Shown: piece by piece, positions 1 to 9,795 of the stretch
Layout of the letters: each line of letters opens with the position of its first letter
Numbering within the stretch: the stretch's first letter is position 1
From: Candidatus Omnitrophota bacterium
Lineage (GTDB): Bacteria > Omnitrophota > Omnitrophia > Omnitrophales > Aquincolibacteriaceae
Direction: 5' to 3'
Length of the DNA: 63,763 nucleotides
Assembly (NCBI GenBank): GCA_022711115.1
Contig: JAKLFP010000011.1
Coordinates: 1 to 63,763, forward strand
The notes under the pieces: model-generated
What the model saw: the letters and a program-made list of their open reading frames with translations, nothing else
What the model was told of the DNA's origin: nothing
The model's database searches: none
Position numbers and translations under genes: made by a program

Positions 1-788
1 TCGTGTTTGACGTGAGCGGGACAACGTCCCTGAAGGTATCCGTGTCGGACAATGTGATTACGGGCACGAATCCTGACGGCACGAATCAATACCGGTCCGT
101 CACGTTACTCTTTACGGGCATCACAGCGACGAACAAATTCATCACGATCACAAGAGCGGATCTTCTGAAAGCGGCCGCGAATTTCGGGTACTCGACGATC
201 ACGTCCGTGGCGTTTGTGGTGGACCAGAAAGTCGCGACGGGAACGGGCACTGTGACGGTGAAAAGTCAGGGGCTTGTGGTAGTTCCATCTGTCCCGAGTA
301 CGGCCGTGGGACCTGTAACCGATATGACAACTTATCGATCTGGTCCCGGATTATTGGGAATTCCTACAAGTGCCGCTTCGAATCTTGTTGCAGAACCAGA
401 CGGCAGTCGATTTGCCTTTGACTATAATATTCGTCCGAATACGGGTGATTTTGGCGGCGTAATCCTGACATTCGGTGCGAACGGAAAACCAATGCCAAAT
501 CTTACGAGCAGTAATCTCGTGTTTGACGTGAGCGGGACAACGTCCCTGAAGGTCTCAGTGTCTGACAATATTGTGACGGGCACAAATCCTAATGGTTCGA
601 ATCAATACCGGTCCGTAACATTGCTATTCACGGGCATTACGGCGACCAATAAATACATTGCGATCACGAAAGAGGACCTTCAGAAAGCGGCCGCGGATTT
701 CGGGTACTCGACGATCACGTCCGTAGCGTTTGTCGTGGACCAGAAAGTCGCGACGGGTACCGGGACCATTACGGTGAGAAGTCAGGGA
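1..788 (+). repeat. Pair of near-identical 272-bp direct repeats inside the large protein gene
   Basis: Bases 1-272 and 517-788 align without gaps at an offset of 516 bp (172 codons). Long identical runs are separated mostly by third-position changes. The second copy is complete; the first is cut by the window edge. High DNA identity means recent duplication or ongoing homogenisation of a protein module. Confidence 0.85.
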
Positions 789-3700
789 CTGAGCTATTCT
801 CCAACTCTGACGAATGTCGCGCCTTATTGTTCTAGCGCTTCTTGCCAGGCCGATATTTCTCACATGACCGGATTCTTGAACCTTGTCGGGTTTAGCAGCA
901 AATTGCCCGATAACGCACCGGCTGTGGCGACGGCTTCGACGCTTTCTGCGACACGCTTTAACGTTACCTATAATGTTACCAATGCGGAAAGTTTCGGAGG
1001 AAGCATCAGCACTTTTGATGATTTTTCGACTGTGCCAAAGGAAAGTCACGATCTTAGCGCATTGACCAATATTGTCCTTGGGTTGCGGTTACAAAGCGGT
1101 ACAGGAAATATCATTTTAGAAATAGAGGATTCAAGCATCCCCAGTCATAAAGCAGGAGTGCGTCTTACAGGTGTGAATACCACCGAACAATTTTATAGAA
1201 TCGATAAAACTCTCTTAACGGGTATCGATTGGGCGCACATATCTAATATCAATATTGTTGTTGTCAGTGAAAATGTCTCCCAAAAAATAGGTGTTCTTGA
1301 AGTTCGGTTTGGGGATAACTACACCATCACATTTACCCCCGGGACAACCTATAATGATGCAGCGATCTCCAGCTTTGGGACTTATTATCCTGGCATTGCA
1401 GCCGGTACAAGTACTGCCGATGGAACGCCGAACGGCAGGCCTAACGCTACGTTGCAATTCAACCTCATCAATGAAAATGAGTTTGAATATCATTATGATA
1501 TTTCAGAGAGCTACACAGCTTTTACTTTTGCATCGATCAATATGGGCGGGGATGCTTTCCGCTGGTCTCCTCCCACGAGCACTTATGTCTTTGCGGCTTT
1601 AGGCAGCGAAGGTGCTCGTCTTAAGATTGAAGTAAAAGATATTAATGACAAAGTTGCAGCCTTCGTCGTTCTCTTGAGTTCATATTATCAAAATTACACC
1701 TTAGATCTGGCGGCAGGAGTCCCGGGTGTTCCTGCGGGTTTTGATTATACGAGGATCAAAGAAGTTGTTTTCGTTCAGGACTGGAGCATCGGTTCACCGC
1801 TTTTGAATGACTACGTGAAAGTTCGTACGAAGAAGCTTGACTTCACAGTCAATCCTTTGCCTGACGCGATGATCGCCACTCAGAATGATTTAACCCAAAG
1901 CGCTCTTGGATATTTTGCTGTAGGAGCAGGTGTGGATCCTTTAACGCATTTCCCTTATGACAATAGGAATGCAACAGGGGTGTTTGCTAAGTTTACACAA
2001 CCCACCCTGATCGGTTTTTATTTACAAATTCTCGGTGATGTTGTGCGAGGGGCATTGAGCAATGGCATGACTCCGGCTCAAGCATTGACGGAGATTAATA
2101 CTGTTGTCGGTAATCTCCTGACGGCCCAAACCACCTACGGTTGGCGAGGCCTCTTGCCTTGGTTAAATTTAAATCCGCTGAGTGCCCAGTCGAACAGCAT
2201 AGGGTTGGGCGATAATGCGAATTTAGCTCAAAGCATAGCTGTGATGATCGGCGCTCTTGAAGCTGCCAGTTTGAGCGCCGCTGATCGCATCATTGCGCAG
2301 CAAATTGTTGCGAGAGCGGATCAATTTTTGAATAATCAAGCGACAGGGTACACATCTTTTGTGGATGCCGGCACGGGTCTTTTCTATGCCAGCGTTCATT
2401 CACAAACCGGTGTTTTCTCCGGCCATATCGACCGGTTAGCCAGTGAGTTTCGCGGAGCGATCGCTTTCCTAAAAGTTCGTTTTCCAAGTTTGCCCAGCAC
2501 CGTCTGGGATAATTTGGTTGTGAAAACTGTCGATTATGTCGATCGCAATGGTCAAACGATCCAGAATTTAGCGGCTTGGGATGGCGGGGCCTTCCAAATT
2601 TTCTGGCCGCTGCTTCGAAATAATGAAATGGGTTTTGTCGGCTTCTATAATGCTCTTTACAACCATCTGATGACCCAATTGGACTATGCGTATCAAAGCC
2701 GGATCCCGGGTATCCTTTCGGCGAGTCTGACGCCGGAAAGCGGTTATAGTGGCGACATCGGAATTCCTCAGATCGCGGAAAGTAATCTGAATCCGAATGC
2801 GCCAAATACGCTATTAATAGATATCGGGTCCACCTACGCCCTTGCAAGTGCCATGGCCGTTGATCCTTATGCGGTCTTGGGCTGGTTGGGTGCTATCGGC
2901 AATCTTTCCAGTATCAATGATACCTATGGTTATTTTGATGCCGCACGATCTAATAGTGAAGTGGGCTATGGATACATCGGCATTGACGTGGCTTCGATGA
3001 TTCTTGGGTTGATGGGGAAAGGTCCGCAGGATTTTGATACGTACCTGCAAAACCGGAACTTGACGGCGAATTTTAATGCCCTGTATGATTCAGTCAGCCG
3101 CCGACTGTATATCACCCCCACCAAGGCCGTTTTTCCGAATGCACCGGAATTTCCTGACCGATCCCTGGCGGTGTTCAGTCATTTTGCATCCGAATCAAGC
3201 ACTCCTGGTTTTCCGAGTTTATCGACAACGAATTATGGAGTAAGATTTCAATACAGTTCGCTTTCAGGAGTTGGGGGGCATTCTTGGACTTTGAATGGTC
3301 CCTACAACGCGACGGCGAATCAGCTGTTCATCCATTATTCCACCCCGGCAACCATTGCTTATTCTCAGCCGATAACAGTTCAGCTGAGTAATGCATCGCA
3401 TCAAGTGGTGTATTCAGGATTGGCGATCCTGCCGGCGGATACTCGGTTTTCAAAGTTGATCATAGATCTGCCTAATCAGACTGCGATCAATAGCGTGACC
3501 GAAGTTTCCATTTTGGTGGATTCCAGTCTCACAGGTTATCCGCGCGGTGATTTCACAATCCATGCGATCAATTTTCAGCATGTTCCATCCGCTCAGAATC
3601 TATTGCCGGAAAGCGGTTTGGGCAGCGCCGATGTCACAGTCCTGCCTGGGAATGGCGTGGGACAGCTTCAAGCCACTTCTCCGAATAGCACCCTGCAGCG

Positions 3701-4079
3701 TTTGGCGCCCAATGTTTTTCAAATGCATTTCGATGTAACAGATGCTGATGCGGTCGCGAAATTGGATCTTAATTTCAACCCAAATAATAATGGAAGCAGC
3801 ATTAATCTTACCGCTGTTCCAAACCTTGTTTTTGGGATTGATTCGACCAAAGCCAAATGGGTCTATCTCAAGATTTGGGATGCGAACGGGAAAACGGCAA
3901 ATTACTTTGTGAAGAACGTGGATGTAGCTCGGAACTATTATCAGTTTCTGACAGCGTTAGCTGCCATGGATATTGATTTGACTCACGTGACGCATATCTC
4001 TTTTGCCGTGACGAGCGCTTGTGTTAACCCTGGAGATGAAATTGGCGATCTTCGTCTGGAAATTGGCGGCTTGCTATAA
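3..4079 (+). CDS. Large repeat-bearing, probably secreted protein with glucoamylase-like region (5' truncated)
   Basis: The reading frame is already open at the window edge, and the upstream bases match the inside of a later repeat, so the N-terminus and any signal peptide are missing; 1358 residues are visible. About residues 1-95 and 110-270 carry near-identical beta-rich modules (VFDVSGTTSLKVSVSDN recurs 172 residues apart). Diverged modules of the same pattern follow to about 625 and again at the C-terminus, resembling jelly-roll carbohydrate-binding modules. Residues 630-1090 look helical and contain TYGWRGLLPWL and YGYIGIDVASMILGLMG, which remind me of the (alpha/alpha)6 glucoamylase-like (GH144/DUF3131) fold. 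No PEP-CTERM tail is present. A role in binding or cleaving polysaccharide outside the cell is inference; the domain assignment is tentative. Confidence 0.6.
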   Translation: MFDVSGTTSLKVSVSDNVITGTNPDGTNQYRSVTLLFTGITATNKFITITRADLLKAAANFGYSTITSVAFVVDQKVATGTGTVTVKSQGLVVVPSVPSTAVGPVTDMTTYRSGPGLLGIPTSAASNLVAEPDGSRFAFDYNIRPNTGDFGGVILTFGANGKPMPNLTSSNLVFDVSGTTSLKVSVSDNIVTGTNPNGSNQYRSVTLLFTGITATNKYIAITKEDLQKAAADFGYSTITSVAFVVDQKVATGTGTITVRSQGLSYSPTLTNVAPYCSSASCQADISHMTGFLNLVGFSSKLPDNAPAVATASTLSATRFNVTYNVTNAESFGGSISTFDDFSTVPKESHDLSALTNIVLGLRLQSGTGNIILEIEDSSIPSHKAGVRLTGVNTTEQFYRIDKTLLTGIDWAHISNINIVVVSENVSQKIGVLEVRFGDNYTITFTPGTTYNDAAISSFGTYYPGIAAGTSTADGTPNGRPNATLQFNLINENEFEYHYDISESYTAFTFASINMGGDAFRWSPPTSTYVFAALGSEGARLKIEVKDINDKVAAFVVLLSSYYQNYTLDLAAGVPGVPAGFDYTRIKEVVFVQDWSIGSPLLNDYVKVRTKKLDFTVNPLPDAMIATQNDLTQSALGYFAVGAGVDPLTHFPYDNRNATGVFAKFTQPTLIGFYLQILGDVVRGALSNGMTPAQALTEINTVVGNLLTAQTTYGWRGLLPWLNLNPLSAQSNSIGLGDNANLAQSIAVMIGALEAASLSAADRIIAQQIVARADQFLNNQATGYTSFVDAGTGLFYASVHSQTGVFSGHIDRLASEFRGAIAFLKVRFPSLPSTVWDNLVVKTVDYVDRNGQTIQNLAAWDGGAFQIFWPLLRNNEMGFVGFYNALYNHLMTQLDYAYQSRIPGILSASLTPESGYSGDIGIPQIAESNLNPNAPNTLLIDIGSTYALASAMAVDPYAVLGWLGAIGNLSSINDTYGYFDAARSNSEVGYGYIGIDVASMILGLMGKGPQDFDTYLQNRNLTANFNALYDSVSRRLYITPTKAVFPNAPEFPDRSLAVFSHFASESSTPGFPSLSTTNYGVRFQYSSLSGVGGHSWTLNGPYNATANQLFIHYSTPATIAYSQPITVQLSNASHQVVYSGLAILPADTRFSKLIIDLPNQTAINSVTEVSILVDSSLTGYPRGDFTIHAINFQHVPSAQNLLPESGLGSADVTVLPGNGVGQLQATSPNSTLQRLAPNVFQMHFDVTDADAVAKLDLNFNPNNNGSSINLTAVPNLVFGIDSTKAKWVYLKIWDANGKTANYFVKNVDVARNYYQFLTALAAMDIDLTHVTHISFAVTSACVNPGDEIGDLRLEIGGLL

Positions 4080-4113
4080 TTTCAGTCTAAAGCTACAATC
4101 TGCAAGTCATTTG

Positions 4114-4135
4114 TGATCCTTGCTCTGAAGGATCA
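4114..4135 (+). other. Short stem-loop between genes
   Basis: TGATCCTT and AAGGATCA form a perfect 8-bp stem with a 6-nt loop, 35 bp after the large gene. No T-run follows, so it is only a weak terminator candidate. Confidence 0.3.
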
Positions 4136-4171
4136 TGGCTGCTGTTATCTTTTAATCCAACAGGAGGATGT

Positions 4172-5044
4172 ATGAATAACCCCATTTCAGGTCTTATCTT
4201 TGTTGCGCTTATCATCCTTGGATTCGTCTTTGGCTCTCCCATTTTTATGGCCCATCAAGGGTTAGGCGGCTTGCTGGGTATTTTATGGTTTTTTGCATCT
4301 ATGATTATAGCCTCTGGAATCCAAGTTGCCGCCCAATGGGAAAAAGGTGTGGTGTTTCAGCTCGGAAAATTCAGCCGTATTTCCGGTCCTGGACTATTTT
4401 TTGTCATTCCTATTATTGAAGAAGTTCGGAAAATCGATATGCGTGTTTTGACCATGGACATCCCAGCCCAACAGGTGATCACGAAGGACAATGTGCCCGT
4501 AAAGATTAACGGAGTTATTTTTTTTAAGGTAGATGATCCTTCGGATGCGATCATCAAAGTGCAAGACTACCGTTTTGCGATTTCACAATATTCCCAGACG
4601 TCGCTTAGGGATGTAATCGGGCAAATGACCTTGGATCAGCTTTTAACGGAACGTGAAGAGATTGGTAAGAAGATCGAGGCCAACGTCGAAAAGGATACCG
4701 AGGCATGGGGGCTTGAGGTGACGGGTATTAGGATCCAGGATATTGATATGCCGGAGGAACTCAAGAAAATGATGTCCCGTCAGGCTTCGGCAGAGCGTGA
4801 AAAACGAGCTACCATCACGAAGGCTGAGGGAGATCGGGAAGCTTCAGCGAATTTAGCGTTAGCTGCAAGGACGATGGCAGAGAGCCCGGGGGCGATGCAG
4901 TTGCGGACGCTCCAAACCATCGATGGGTTGGGTCCGACAGCGTCGAATACGGTTGTCATTGCTGTTCCTGTTGACATTATGAATGCCATTGATCAACTCT
5001 GTCAGTTTACAAAAGGCAAGACAGAAAACAAACAGGGTGTTTGA
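4172..5044 (+). CDS. Slipin / SPFH (band 7) membrane protein
   Basis: 290 residues. Two hydrophobic stretches at the N-terminus (about 5-55) precede a typical stomatin-like SPFH core: QWEKGVVFQLGKF, GPGLFFVIPIIEEVRKIDMR, DIPAQQVITKDNVPVKI, then a helical tail rich in Glu/Arg/Ala (RQASAEREKRATITKAEGDREA). The family forms oligomeric membrane scaffolds that organise microdomains and is often linked to membrane-protein quality control. A strong AGGAGG at 4162-4167 sets the ATG. No NfeD-type partner lies next to it, which is the usual slipin companion, so it appears to stand alone. Family assignment is firm; the cellular role is not readable here. Confidence 0.9.
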   Translation: MNNPISGLIFVALIILGFVFGSPIFMAHQGLGGLLGILWFFASMIIASGIQVAAQWEKGVVFQLGKFSRISGPGLFFVIPIIEEVRKIDMRVLTMDIPAQQVITKDNVPVKINGVIFFKVDDPSDAIIKVQDYRFAISQYSQTSLRDVIGQMTLDQLLTEREEIGKKIEANVEKDTEAWGLEVTGIRIQDIDMPEELKKMMSRQASAEREKRATITKAEGDREASANLALAARTMAESPGAMQLRTLQTIDGLGPTASNTVVIAVPVDIMNAIDQLCQFTKGKTENKQGV

Positions 5045-5357
5045 CACTTCCGATATTTTAGATAAAAAAGCCTCAGCTATAAGTTCGAGAATCCCGCTTT
5101 CTTCAGCCGTAGATGCATGAGCACTTAAAGATATGCTATTGCTTTATCGCTGAAATTCTCAAGCTATCGTAGGTTGCTCACGGCAAATTTATGACCCTTT
5201 TCCGAGAAGCGACAACTCAAGAGTTTTGTTCTTGCTTTGCGTTCCTCGATTTCAAAAAAATCTTTTTAATCCTTCATTGTCCAGGGCTTGTCAGACAGGG
5301 TATTGAAACGATGCTTCTTGTAAATGTATATTGATAAATGAGTTAGGGAGATTCGCT
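5045..5357. other. Intergenic stretch without recognised gene
   Basis: AT-rich spacer between the slipin gene and the riboflavin promoter. I see no ORF with coding character, no FMN-riboswitch core and no clear terminator. Confidence 0.5.
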
Positions 5358-5386
5358 TTGACAAAAAAAGACCTTGTTGCTAACAT
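5358..5386 (+). promoter_or_regulatory. Sigma-70 type promoter of the riboflavin operon
   Basis: TTGACA (5358-5363), a 17-bp spacer, and TAACAT (5381-5386). Transcription would begin near 5393, about 30 bases before the ribBA start codon. Confidence 0.65.
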
Positions 5387-5422
5387 AATAAAAAACGATG
5401 TATTTTTTGAACGGAAAATTTT

Positions 5423-6637
5423 ATGACCTCAATGAACACTACCGAAGAGATTATCCAGGAAATCCGGGAAGGCCGCATGGTCATCATCACTGATGACGAG
5501 ATGCGTGAAAACGAAGGAGATCTTATTTTTGCCGCTGAGAAGACAACGCCCGCAATGGTGAATTTTATGATGAAATTCGGGCGAGGACTGATCTGTGTGC
5601 CGATGGCCGAAGATCGCATTCATGGTTTGGGGCTTGATCCGATGAATCCGACGCCCGAGGATTCCATGAAAACGGCATTTACTGTTTCTGTTGACGCAAA
5701 GGTCGGTATCACCACAGGCATCTCGGCATATGATCGAAACCGTACGATCGAACTTTTGGCGGATCCAAAAACGAAACGTGATGATCTTGTCATTCCCGGG
5801 CATATTTTTCCTCTAAAAGCCAAACGGGGAGGCGTTTTGCGCCGTGCGGGGCATACGGAAGCGGCCGTGGATCTGATGCAATTAGCCGGGTTGGATCAGG
5901 CTGCTGTGATTTGTGAGATTGTTAATGATGATGGGAAAATGGCACGATTATCAGATCTTTTATTGTTTGCAAAAACCCACCATCTCAAGATCGGAACCAT
6001 TCGTGATCTCATTGCATACCGGACGCAACGCGATAAGCTCATCAAAAGGGTGAGTGAAGCACAGTTGCCGACGAAATTCGGAACATGGACCATCCGGATC
6101 TACGAATCTCTTTTGGATGGTGTTCAACATGTAGCTTTGATTCAAGGAGAGATTGGGGATAAGCCTGCTTTAGTGCGAGTCCACTCGGAATGTTTTACAG
6201 GAGAGGTTTTGAGTTCGTTGCGCTGTGATTGTCAGGATCAACTTCTGGCAGCTATGAGGATGATCCAACAGGAAGGAGCAGGGGTGATCCTCTATATGAG
6301 GCAAGAAGGACGCGGCATTGGTTTGGCAAATAAGATCAAGGCCTATGCACTTCAAGACAAACACGGACTCGACACGGTACAGGCGAATGAGGCGCTTGGT
6401 TTTAAGCCGGATCTTCGGGATTACGGGATTGGTGCTCAAATTCTTCATGAACTCGGTCTCTCCCGACTGCGCCTTATGACTAATAATCCACGCAAGATTG
6501 TCGGGTTGGAAGGTTATGGTCTGCAGGTGGTGGAAAGAGTGCCTATCGAAATGGCGGCGAATCCGCTCAATGCGAAATATATAAAAACCAAAAAAGAAAA
6601 ACTGGGACATTTATTCAAAGCAGATTCCTCGACATGA
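5423..6637 (+). CDS. ribBA: Bifunctional 3,4-dihydroxy-2-butanone-4-phosphate synthase / GTP cyclohydrolase II
   Basis: 404 residues, normal for the fusion. The N-terminal half (about 1-205) is RibB, making dihydroxybutanone phosphate from ribulose 5-phosphate; it shows [19 protein letters not shown] and the [11 protein letters not shown] motif. The C-terminal half is RibA, opening GTP to start riboflavin synthesis; the zinc cysteines are in HSECFTGEV and LRCDCQ (around 256-270), followed by [12 protein letters not shown] and LMTNNPRKI. It is the first gene of the rib operon, behind a good promoter, and overlaps ribH by 4 bp (ATGA). A second ATG three codons in (5432) is an alternative start. 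Confidence 0.97.
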   Translation: MTSMNTTEEIIQEIREGRMVIITDDEMRENEGDLIFAAEKTTPAMVNFMMKFGRGLICVPMAEDRIHGLGLDPMNPTPEDSMKTAFTVSVDAKVGITTGISAYDRNRTIELLADPKTKRDDLVIPGHIFPLKAKRGGVLRRAGHTEAAVDLMQLAGLDQAAVICEIVNDDGKMARLSDLLLFAKTHHLKIGTIRDLIAYRTQRDKLIKRVSEAQLPTKFGTWTIRIYESLLDGVQHVALIQGEIGDKPALVRVHSECFTGEVLSSLRCDCQDQLLAAMRMIQQEGAGVILYMRQEGRGIGLANKIKAYALQDKHGLDTVQANEALGFKPDLRDYGIGAQILHELGLSRLRLMTNNPRKIVGLEGYGLQVVERVPIEMAANPLNAKYIKTKKEKLGHLFKADSST

Positions 6638-7131
6638 CCACTTATCACGGCAAGATTTTCGCAAAGAATAAAAAATTCGGGGTCGTGGTTTCACGATTTA
6701 ATGAATACATTACAGGACGACTGCTGGACGGTGCCGTCACGACACTGAAAAAGGCCGGAGTTTCTGAAAAAAATATTCATATTGTTTGGGTTCCGGGAGG
6801 ATTGGAAGTGCCGCTTTTCTGTAAGAAACTGAAGACTCAGACACATTGTGATGCGGTCATTGCCTTGAGCTGTGTGATCCGTGGCGGGACCTATCACTTT
6901 GAATGTGTTTCCAATGAATTAACCCGCGGGATCGATCAGGTAGCGCTTGAAACCGGAACGCCGATCGCAACCGGCGTTATCACGGCGGATAATCTGGAAC
7001 AGGCTATTGATCGGGCGGGTCTTAAATCTGGAAATAAGGGGGAGCATGCGGCTTTGGCGGCGCTTGAAATTGCGAGCTTGAATGACCAATTGATGGTGAA
7101 AAAGAACAAGAAACGTAAAAAACGTCCATAA
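6634..7131 (+). CDS. ribH: 6,7-dimethyl-8-ribityllumazine synthase
   Basis: 165 residues. Condenses dihydroxybutanone phosphate with aminoribitylaminouracil, the penultimate step of riboflavin synthesis; the family forms pentamers or 60-mer shells. Visible motifs: [36 protein letters not shown] with the catalytic His in the usual loop, and [16 protein letters not shown]. The ATG overlaps the ribBA stop. The C-terminus carries a strongly basic tail ([10 protein letters not shown]) that is not part of the family core; whether it binds nucleic acid or a shell partner cannot be told from sequence. Confidence 0.97.
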   Translation: MTTYHGKIFAKNKKFGVVVSRFNEYITGRLLDGAVTTLKKAGVSEKNIHIVWVPGGLEVPLFCKKLKTQTHCDAVIALSCVIRGGTYHFECVSNELTRGIDQVALETGTPIATGVITADNLEQAIDRAGLKSGNKGEHAALAALEIASLNDQLMVKKNKKRKKRP

Positions 7132-7164
7132 TCTTTTGATCTTTGGCAACAACAGAGGCGGAAT

Positions 7165-7614
7165 GTGATTCGAAGACGAACCCAATCGCGTGAGTGTGCG
7201 CTCCAAATGCTTTATCAATATGAAATCAATCCCGAGCCGTTGGCCGATCTGTTCATGAGATTTTGGCCTGGGCAGGAAGAAAAATTCCCCCAAGATATCC
7301 GGGATTTCACAGAAATGCTTGTCCGGGGTGTGATCGAGCATCAGCAGGAAATCGATCAAATCATCAGTCGGTATGCGGATAATTGGGAGCTTCATCGTAT
7401 GGCCATTATTGATCGCAATATCATGCGTTTTGCCGCTTATGAATTGCTTTATCTTTCCGATGTCCCGCCCAAAGTAAGTATCAATGAAGCTGTCAATCTT
7501 GCCAAGAAATTTTCTCAGGAAGAATCCGGCAAATTTGTCAACGGCATTCTCGACAAAATCAATCATACTGAAGCTCCCAGGAACCCGAAGAAAAATGTCC
7601 CGTCCTCAAGATGA
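7165..7614 (+). CDS. nusB: Transcription antitermination factor NusB
   Basis: 149 residues, family length. NusB binds boxA RNA with NusE/S10 and supports antitermination of rRNA operons. The N-terminus RRRTQSRECALQMLYQYEI and the helix around ELLYLSDVPPKVSINEAVNLAKKF are typical, as is the closing GKFVNGILDKI. The start is GTG at 7165; the overlapping ATG at 7163 would run straight into TGA. Placing nusB between ribH and ribD is common in bacteria and suggests co-transcription rather than a shared pathway. Confidence 0.95.
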   Translation: MIRRRTQSRECALQMLYQYEINPEPLADLFMRFWPGQEEKFPQDIRDFTEMLVRGVIEHQQEIDQIISRYADNWELHRMAIIDRNIMRFAAYELLYLSDVPPKVSINEAVNLAKKFSQEESGKFVNGILDKINHTEAPRNPKKNVPSSR

Positions 7615-8710
7615 AAAATGGATGAGATGGGCATTGGCTCTTGCGGCAAAAGGCCGCTTTACCGTCAGTCCTAACCCCATGGTTGGCGCCTGCGTTGTTT
7701 TAAACGGAAAGCTTGTTGGTTCGGGGTATCATGAAAAGTTCGGCGGATCGCATGCCGAGCCACATGCACTATTGAAGGCTGGGGAAAAATCCAAAGGCGC
7801 GACTCTCTATGTAACGCTTGAGCCGTGCGCTACTTGGCAAAAAACCCCGCCCTGTGCTCCGCTTATTAAAGAAAAGGGAATCAAAGAAGTGGTGATCGGT
7901 TTGTTGGATCCGAACCCTTTGAATCACGGAAAAGGGGTTCGCTATCTTCGAGAACAGGGCATTGCCGTAAGGTGCGGTATTTTAGGCGATGAAGTCAAAA
8001 AGCAAAATGAGGGTTTTTTGAAATATATCTCTGAAAAACGTCCCTTCGTGACTTTAAAAATGGCCCAAACCCTTGACGGAAAAATCGCGACGCGCGAAGG
8101 GCTGTCCCGCTGGATATCGTCACCTCCTTCGAGAGAGTTCGTTCACCGGTTGAGGGCAGAGCACGATGCTGTTCTGGTTGGAAAGAATACCTTTTATCAG
8201 GATGATCCCCGTCTTACGGTGCCGAAGGATTCGCCGGCGTTGATTGCAGGCAAGCCTTGGAAAGTGGTGATGATCTCGGGAAAGGGATGCCCTTCCAAAG
8301 CCCGGGTGCTCAGGGATGATCGCCTCACAATTCTGGTCTTTTCGGAAAAACATCTCAAAGAAATTTGCCGGAACATGAATGATCGGAAAGGATCCGTTAT
8401 GTTCCTGCCGGTCAAAGAGAAAAAAGGACAGCTGAATGTCCGAGAGCTTTTGGAAAAATTGGCATCGATGGGTATTACAAAACTTCTTGTCGAGGGAGGC
8501 GGTGAATTGGCGTGGTCGTTTCTGGAGGGGGGATGCGTTGACCGGGTTATCTGGATCGTAGCGCCGAAGATCTTCGGCGGCCGTTTTGCCAAAACCTCGG
8601 TAGAGGGCCTTGGAGTCAGATCTCCTCAAAAGGCGTTTCATTTCCATGCAAAAAATTTTTTGCAATCGGGAGGCGACTGGATTTTTGAAGGTTATTTGAA
8701 GAAAAAGTAA
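7595..8710 (+). CDS. ribD: Riboflavin biosynthesis deaminase/reductase RibD
   Basis: 371 residues from the ATG at 7595, which gives the family length and N-terminus (EKWMRWALALAAKG); the open frame extends upstream but only as overlap with nusB. The N-terminal zinc deaminase (about 1-145) has HAEPHAL and EPC-8-C. Where many RibDs have SHYGKTPPC it reads ATWQKTPPC, so a usually conserved His and Gly are changed. The C-terminal reductase (150-371) shows TLKMAQTLDGKIAT, VGKNTFYQDDPRLT and LLVEGGGELAWSF. It performs deamination and NADPH-dependent ribosyl reduction between RibA and RibH. The gene overlaps nusB by 20 bp. Confidence 0.95.
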   Translation: MSRPQDEKWMRWALALAAKGRFTVSPNPMVGACVVLNGKLVGSGYHEKFGGSHAEPHALLKAGEKSKGATLYVTLEPCATWQKTPPCAPLIKEKGIKEVVIGLLDPNPLNHGKGVRYLREQGIAVRCGILGDEVKKQNEGFLKYISEKRPFVTLKMAQTLDGKIATREGLSRWISSPPSREFVHRLRAEHDAVLVGKNTFYQDDPRLTVPKDSPALIAGKPWKVVMISGKGCPSKARVLRDDRLTILVFSEKHLKEICRNMNDRKGSVMFLPVKEKKGQLNVRELLEKLASMGITKLLVEGGGELAWSFLEGGCVDRVIWIVAPKIFGGRFAKTSVEGLGVRSPQKAFHFHAKNFLQSGGDWIFEGYLKKK

Positions 8711-8724
8711 AACAAGGAGAATTT

Positions 8725-9375
8725 ATGTTTACGGGAATCATTGAAAATCAGGGGATTGTTTTTAAAAAAGAATTGCGAGGCGGACAGATTCGTTTCGGAT
8801 TCCATTTTCAGCAGAAAGAAAAAAAACTGGCAATCGGAGACAGCATTGCGGTCGACGGTGTTTGTCTTACGGCTGTGCGTGTGAGTCCGCAAATGTTTGA
8901 AGTGGATGTGGTCCGGCAAACTTTGGAGGCGACGACGCTGGGAACACTGGAGCTTGGAAGTCGCGTGAACCTCGAAAGATCTCTGCGGATGGGAAATGCG
9001 CTTGGTGGGCATTTTGTGACCGGTCATATTGACGGGCGAGGGGAGATTGTGAAGATCGAAAAGAGAAAAAAGAATACCACCTTATTCATTAAGGCATCGA
9101 AAGATATCATCTGCCTTCAAGCGGACAAAGGATCTGTGGCGTGCGATGGTATTAGCTTGACGGTTCAAAAAGTTCATGGTTATATCTTCCAAATCGCTGT
9201 GATCCCGCATACCCTGAAGGTAACCACCTTGGGGGGCAAGAAGGTAGGATCCGAAGTGAATCTCGAAGTGGATATTGTGGCGCGGTATCTGCAAAGGTGT
9301 TTTGAAAAAGAAAAGACCCGAAAAACTTTTTCTTCGCGAACGATCTTAAAAGAGCTTTTGTCGCAGGGAGCGTGA
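8725..9375 (+). CDS. ribE: Riboflavin synthase alpha subunit
   Basis: 216 residues made of two homologous lumazine-binding barrels, each ending in an NLE motif (VNLERSLRMG; VNLEVDIVARY). The N-terminus MFTGIIENQG and GVCLTAV / DGISLTV are diagnostic. It dismutates two lumazines into riboflavin, completing the pathway started upstream. AAGGAG lies 8 bases before the ATG. Its stop codon abuts the GTG of the next gene directly, so the rib operon appears to run into the regulatory and Mla genes. Confidence 0.96.
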   Translation: MFTGIIENQGIVFKKELRGGQIRFGFHFQQKEKKLAIGDSIAVDGVCLTAVRVSPQMFEVDVVRQTLEATTLGTLELGSRVNLERSLRMGNALGGHFVTGHIDGRGEIVKIEKRKKNTTLFIKASKDIICLQADKGSVACDGISLTVQKVHGYIFQIAVIPHTLKVTTLGGKKVGSEVNLEVDIVARYLQRCFEKEKTRKTFSSRTILKELLSQGA

Positions 9376-9780
9376 GTGAATAAAAAATTCGAGTTGGTTG
9401 CGCAGTCCGAGGTTTTGCCGCCCCTGCGTCGAGATCTCCGGCAGATCCTGACTCAGATCGGCTGGAACAAGAAGACCACCGCAGAAATCTTGCTGGCTGT
9501 TGATGAGGCTTTGACCAATGTCATTCGTCATGCCTACCAGGGTACATTCGGCAAGATGACGGTTCAAATTGAAGATGCGCCAGAGCGTACTGAGATTATT
9601 CTGGAAGACCAGGGAAAAAAATTTGATCCGACCAAGGCCCCTTTGCCGGAATTGCCACGCCAGAAACCCGGCGGTTTAGGGATTCATTTTATCATGACCA
9701 TCATGGACCAGGTTTTCTATGATGAGAATTATAAAGAAGGCAATCGACTTCATTTGATCAAGCTAAAATCCAAAATTTGA
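9376..9780 (+). CDS. RsbW/SpoIIAB-like serine kinase (anti-sigma factor family)
   Basis: 134 residues, GTG start directly after the ribE stop. A GHKL ATPase fold: N-box AVDEALTNVIRHAYQG, G1-type EDQGKKFDP and G2-type GGLGIHFI. In the known partner-switching systems such kinases bind a sigma factor and phosphorylate a STAS antagonist. No sigma factor is encoded nearby. The next gene is a STAS protein with an intact serine, and the genes after that are Mla transporter subunits, so its target may be the STAS protein alone (inference). Confidence 0.9.
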   Translation: MNKKFELVAQSEVLPPLRRDLRQILTQIGWNKKTTAEILLAVDEALTNVIRHAYQGTFGKMTVQIEDAPERTEIILEDQGKKFDPTKAPLPELPRQKPGGLGIHFIMTIMDQVFYDENYKEGNRLHLIKLKSKI

Positions 9781-9795
9781 AGAGGAAGGGTTTTT

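Noticed and set aside
5045-5422. FMN riboswitch before ribBA
   Set aside because: The conserved AGGGTGAAATTCCC / GGCGGT-type blocks are absent; only a plain promoter is seen.
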